Source of the DNA: Acidimicrobiales bacterium AG-414-N20
GTDB taxonomy: Bacteria; Actinomycetota; Acidimicrobiia; Acidimicrobiales; MedAcidi-G1
DNA length: 64,000 nucleotides
Assembly (NCBI GenBank): GCA_003214465.1
Contig: QCLO01000004.1
Span: 45,924-109,923, forward strand
Reading direction: 5' to 3'
A program made the position numbers and the translations under genes. This document shows positions 61,066 to 64,000 of this stretch, piece by piece (the stretch's first letter is position 1; each line of letters begins with the position of its first letter). The notes under the pieces were generated by a model, which saw nothing but the letters and a program-made list of their open reading frames with translations, did no database searches and was not told the DNA's origin.

Positions 61066-62667
61066 TTACGACTCTCCTCTACCCATAAGCAGTCCCAAAT
61101 TTTCTCTGTCTGCATCTTGGCGTCTCATTGAGTCAGCTATCTTGCCTCTAAAAATTACTCCTATACGATCTGATAAAGACAATATTTCATCAAGCTCGCT
61201 TGAAATCAAAAGAACACCCACACCAGAATCAGCCAAACTACGCAACTGTCTAGTCATGTACTCAATCGCTCCTACATCCAGACCTCTAGTAGGTTGAGAA
61301 GCGACTAATACAATCGGTTTGTCGCTAGTTTCTCTTGCGAGGACAACTCTCTGTTGATTCCCACCAGACAAGGACCAAAGTGGAGCGTTTGGACCTGTGC
61401 AGTTAATTTCAAATTTCTCAATTAAATCTGTGGCTCTTGCATCTCTTTTTTGTTTATTTAAAAAACCATTCTTATAACCCTCTTCCATGTTTGAGAGGAG
61501 AAGATTTTCAGAAACTGACATGCCCAAAATCACTCCTGAATCATGTCGATCTTCAGGAATCACAGCGACCCCTTTTTTAGCTAATTGTCCAAACCGGTTT
61601 GAAGGAATTTTTTCACCATTGAGAAGAACATGCCCTGAAGAAACTCTTTTCAATCCTGATAAAACTTCCACCAAAGAACTCTGACCATTTCCTTCAACAC
61701 CCGCAAGACCAAAAATCTCTCCTTGTCTAATGCCTAGATTAAAATCATTTAATTCTCTGACTCCCAAAGCGGAAGAAGTCGAGATTCCTTTCAACTCCAG
61801 AAGGAATCGTTCTTCTATTTTTTTACTTTCGTTATCTGGCTCGGATTTAACTTTTACGTCAGAATCTTTATTCGAGTTGTCTAAACCGGAATAACTTAAG
61901 CCAACTTCTCTTCCAACCATTGAACGAGCGAGTGAATTAGCATCAGTATCTTTCGTCAAACAACGATCTATAACCGCACCGTTCCTCATTATTGTGATTC
62001 GATCTGTTGCATGCAAAATTTCTGAAAGTCTGTGACTAACCAAAGCGACCGCTCGGTTCTCCTCACCTACTACTTTACGCAAAGAGTCAAATAGTTGTTC
62101 AGACTCTTCAGGAGTTAGAACAGAAGTAGGTTCATCCAAAATCAGTACACTCGGATCTCGTCTCAAGCACTTAAGAAGTTCGACTCTCTGACGCATCCCG
62201 ACTGGAAGATCTTCGACACGATCATCTGGATTAACGTCTAATCCATACTCATGACTTAGTTCTGCTACTCGATCTCTCGTTCTATTTCTATCTATTCGCC
62301 TGTTGTCCCCAAGTGCAACGTTCTCCCAGACTGTCAAGGCTTCAACCAAACTAAAATGTTGATGAACCATCCCAATACCCAAATCGGCAGCATCCAGTGG
62401 ATCTCGAATTGTCACCGGCTTCCCATCAACTGCAATTGAACCCTTGTCTGGCAAAACAAGTCCAATGAGCATTTTCATAAGAGTAGATTTACCAGCTCCA
62501 TTTTCTCCGAGAACCCCATGTATTTCGCCTCGAACAAGTTCAATGTCTACTTCGTCACAGGCGCGAACCGAACCATATATTTTAGAAAGTTTTTCTGCTG
62601 TTACAGCCGGCGGGGGCCCCGTAAGAACGGAGCCCCCGCTGGTTGAACTATTGGCTAGCTCATTCAA
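61066..62667 (-). CDS. ABC importer ATPase, double-domain nucleoside/sugar type
   Basis: 533 residues with two nucleotide-binding domains. The first has the full Walker A GENGAGKST (about 54-62) and LDEPTSVLTPEE; the second has the family-typical altered loop GVEGNGQSS and signature LSGGNQQRVVLARE. This is the NupO/YufO/RbsA pattern. A TTG start has GGAGG 7 bases upstream inside the end of the binding-protein gene. It energises import by permeases 1 and 2. Confidence 0.94.
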   Translation of the reverse strand: MNELANSSTSGGSVLTGPPPAVTAEKLSKIYGSVRACDEVDIELVRGEIHGVLGENGAGKSTLMKMLIGLVLPDKGSIAVDGKPVTIRDPLDAADLGIGMVHQHFSLVEALTVWENVALGDNRRIDRNRTRDRVAELSHEYGLDVNPDDRVEDLPVGMRQRVELLKCLRRDPSVLILDEPTSVLTPEESEQLFDSLRKVVGEENRAVALVSHRLSEILHATDRITIMRNGAVIDRCLTKDTDANSLARSMVGREVGLSYSGLDNSNKDSDVKVKSEPDNESKKIEERFLLELKGISTSSALGVRELNDFNLGIRQGEIFGLAGVEGNGQSSLVEVLSGLKRVSSGHVLLNGEKIPSNRFGQLAKKGVAVIPEDRHDSGVILGMSVSENLLLSNMEEGYKNGFLNKQKRDARATDLIEKFEINCTGPNAPLWSLSGGNQQRVVLARETSDKPIVLVASQPTRGLDVGAIEYMTRQLRSLADSGVGVLLISSELDEILSLSDRIGVIFRGKIADSMRRQDADRENLGLLMGRGES

Positions 62668-62670
62668 GAA

Positions 62671-64000
62671 TCAGCCTCCGTAAGCTTGACCCTTAATTGC
62701 TCCAAAGTCTCCTGCGTACATACCAGAGGCAACATTCGCATAGATATCATCCATTGCTTGTTGTTGTTCATCTGTTGGATTACACATTAACCCACCTGGC
62801 TCTGGATCCACACCGACTTTAAATACCTTCGTATCGCCTTCTTTAACCACACCATTTAATATTTGCGGAAAAATCGCTCTAATGTAATCGCCGCCATCAA
62901 AACGGGAAGCGACCGCATAATCGAGATCATCGCGAGCACATACATCGGATGCACCGGCACTACTTACAGGAATACCTGCTTCGTTTGCTAGTTGCACTAC
63001 AGGCTCATGAGCCCCGCCCAAATATGGAAGGACAAATCCAACCCCATCTCCGAGTGCCGTGTTGAAGGCTTCAGTAGCGTTTGGAACGCTATTAAAGTCA
63101 TATGGGAAATCTCCCGTCGGATAGTAAGAAACTTCAAAACTTTCGTTCACATCTTGAATTCCCATTGTGAATGAAAGTAAAAATTCCTTTTCAAAGTTGA
63201 GGTCGCAACAACCAAGCATTGCAGCAGTCGTTCCACCATTCTCTTGGAGGATTAATCCTGCCGCATATCCAGTTGTGTAACCAACTTCAGCTCCGTCGTC
63301 AACGCTCTGTGCAAGACCTGGCAACGTAGCATACCCAGCACCGCAGTTACAGTACCAAAAGATATCTGAATACTCTTCCGTCAGATCTGGGAGAGGTTCA
63401 GCAATTTCACTGGCGCCAACGATGATTATATCGACTCCTTGATCAGCAAGATTTGTGAGCTCATCTGCAGCATTAGCAGGTTGAATCTCATCAATTATTA
63501 TTGGTGAAGACCAACCTTTATCGGCCGAAAGTTTAACTGCGGCATCAACAACAGCCTGGTAATAAGCTCCGTCATCTGCAGGACCTGCAGCAGCGACGCC
63601 AATTGTGATAGTTCCATCACCATTTGCATCAAATTCTGCTAATACTTCTTCATCGCTTGCAGCTGATCGTGAATACGGTCCGTTTGCTACTCGGGCTTGT
63701 ATATCACCAACGTTTATGATCTTGCCATCAAATTCACCAAGATCCCATTCAGTTCCTGTCCACTTAACGAATGTAAGTGTCTTTTTACAGACTGATGGGT
63801 ATTCAACGGTGTTATTTGTACAAGTAGTTGGTCCTTGACCGATAACATGCTGATTCTCTAATCCAGCAAAAGCTGAAATAATAGCCGCACGGTCATCAAC
63901 ATCTTGACCTGATGCAATCATGTCACCTAAAACCTGATAGGCAGCAATTCCTGCACCGTATCCGACCCTCAAGAAGGTTGATATAGGTGCTGTACGTAAG
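62671..64000 (-). CDS. Substrate-binding protein, apparent LivK-like/BMP-like fusion, 5' part missing
   Basis: The frame is open from 62671 to the right edge, giving at least 442 residues; the true start lies outside the window. The C-terminal part of about 300 residues (from TITIGVAAAGPADDG) is a BMP/PnrA-type binding protein, including DEIQPANAADELTNLADQGVD and VGYTTGYAAGLI. Before it are about 130 residues that look like the end of a LivK-type periplasmic binding protein (CKKTLTFVKWTGTEW). No stop, start or signal peptide separates them. If correct, the importer uses a two-headed binding protein outside the membrane. The linker holds DANGDGTI. Confidence 0.8.
   Translation of the reverse strand, partial: LRTAPISTFLRVGYGAGIAAYQVLGDMIASGQDVDDRAAIISAFAGLENQHVIGQGPTTCTNNTVEYPSVCKKTLTFVKWTGTEWDLGEFDGKIINVGDIQARVANGPYSRSAASDEEVLAEFDANGDGTITIGVAAAGPADDGAYYQAVVDAAVKLSADKGWSSPIIIDEIQPANAADELTNLADQGVDIIIVGASEIAEPLPDLTEEYSDIFWYCNCGAGYATLPGLAQSVDDGAEVGYTTGYAAGLILQENGGTTAAMLGCCDLNFEKEFLLSFTMGIQDVNESFEVSYYPTGDFPYDFNSVPNATEAFNTALGDGVGFVLPYLGGAHEPVVQLANEAGIPVSSAGASDVCARDDLDYAVASRFDGGDYIRAIFPQILNGVVKEGDTKVFKVGVDPEPGGLMCNPTDEQQQAMDDIYANVASGMYAGDFGAIKGQAYGG

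Noticed and set aside
63600..63640. Calcium-binding EF-hand or dockerin loop (DANGDGTI)
   Set aside because: Only the first half of the loop fits; the acidic residue at position 12 is Val, and the stretch runs into the first strand of the BMP domain.
1..64000. Mobile elements, prophage, CRISPR or toxin-antitoxin systems
   Set aside because: No transposase, integrase, direct-repeat array, Cas-like or toxin-antitoxin pair was recognised on either strand.

Overview
The window reads as a chromosomal segment of a moderately AT-rich actinobacterium, most likely a marine, Acidimicrobiia-like lineage (inference). Supporting signs are actinobacterial-type SOS boxes (GAAC-N4-GTTC) at lexA and recA, a lexA gene divergent from a LysM cell-division gene (as with Rv2719c/ChiZ in mycobacteria), and a long stretch of core genes in nearly mycobacterial/streptomycete order: rpsO-pnp-dapB...dapA-rnj-ftsK...rimO-pgsA-cinA...recA-miaB-miaA-dapF-hflX...lexA. 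An actinobacterial family (TIGR03084-like) also occurs. No mobile element, prophage, CRISPR array or defence system was seen.

Layout. (1) 1-711: a truncated MFS transporter. (2) 831-9653 (+): a tightly packed acyl-CoA degradation operon with a biotin-dependent carboxylase (carboxyltransferase and biotin subunits), an AtuA-like protein, an acyl-CoA dehydrogenase, a TetR regulator, a TIGR03084-like protein and an enoyl-CoA hydratase of the methylglutaconyl/isohexenylglutaconyl type. Two tandem SDRs and a Baeyer-Villiger-type flavin monooxygenase converge on it (9669-13139, -). Together they resemble an acyclic-terpene (Atu) pathway. (3) 13189-20302 (-): tRNA-Gly(GCC), a small membrane protein, metX behind a SAM riboswitch, a DEAD-box helicase, a nucleotide-cyclase domain, lgt, a DmdC/FadE-type acyl-CoA dehydrogenase and thymidine kinase. 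(4) 20497-46310: the conserved core. It holds the LexA/RecA SOS genes; an operon miaB-miaA-dapF-hflX-dapC-dapD-dapE; cinA, pgsA, rimO, a CaCA exchanger, ftsK, rnj, dapA, a SURF1 protein, dapB, pnp and rpsO. Five diaminopimelate-pathway steps of the succinylase branch and the epimerase are encoded here. (5) 46456-64000: an accessory catabolic region with three Rieske oxygenases, two VOC proteins, an NTF2-like protein, a 2-oxoglutarate/Fe(II) oxygenase and two amidohydrolases of the AtzA/guanine-deaminase type. It continues with a TSUP exporter, an LLM flavin oxidoreductase, a methyltransferase, an MDR reductase and a nucleoside-type ABC importer.

The most interesting material is region 5. Nine genes from 64000 down to 53698 lie head to tail on the minus strand, several overlapping by 4 bases, and link a BMP/nucleoside-type importer to oxidative and hydrolytic enzymes. 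The transporter's binding protein appears to be a fusion of two different periplasmic binding-protein folds. The two amidohydrolases share an altered active-site motif. I read this as an undescribed uptake-and-degradation system for a methylated heterocycle or similar compound; the substrate cannot be told from sequence. Other notable points are a cloverleaf-like leader before rpsO, a probable translational SAM switch at metX, a shared operator between divergent promoters at 48.7 kb, and the absence of recX.
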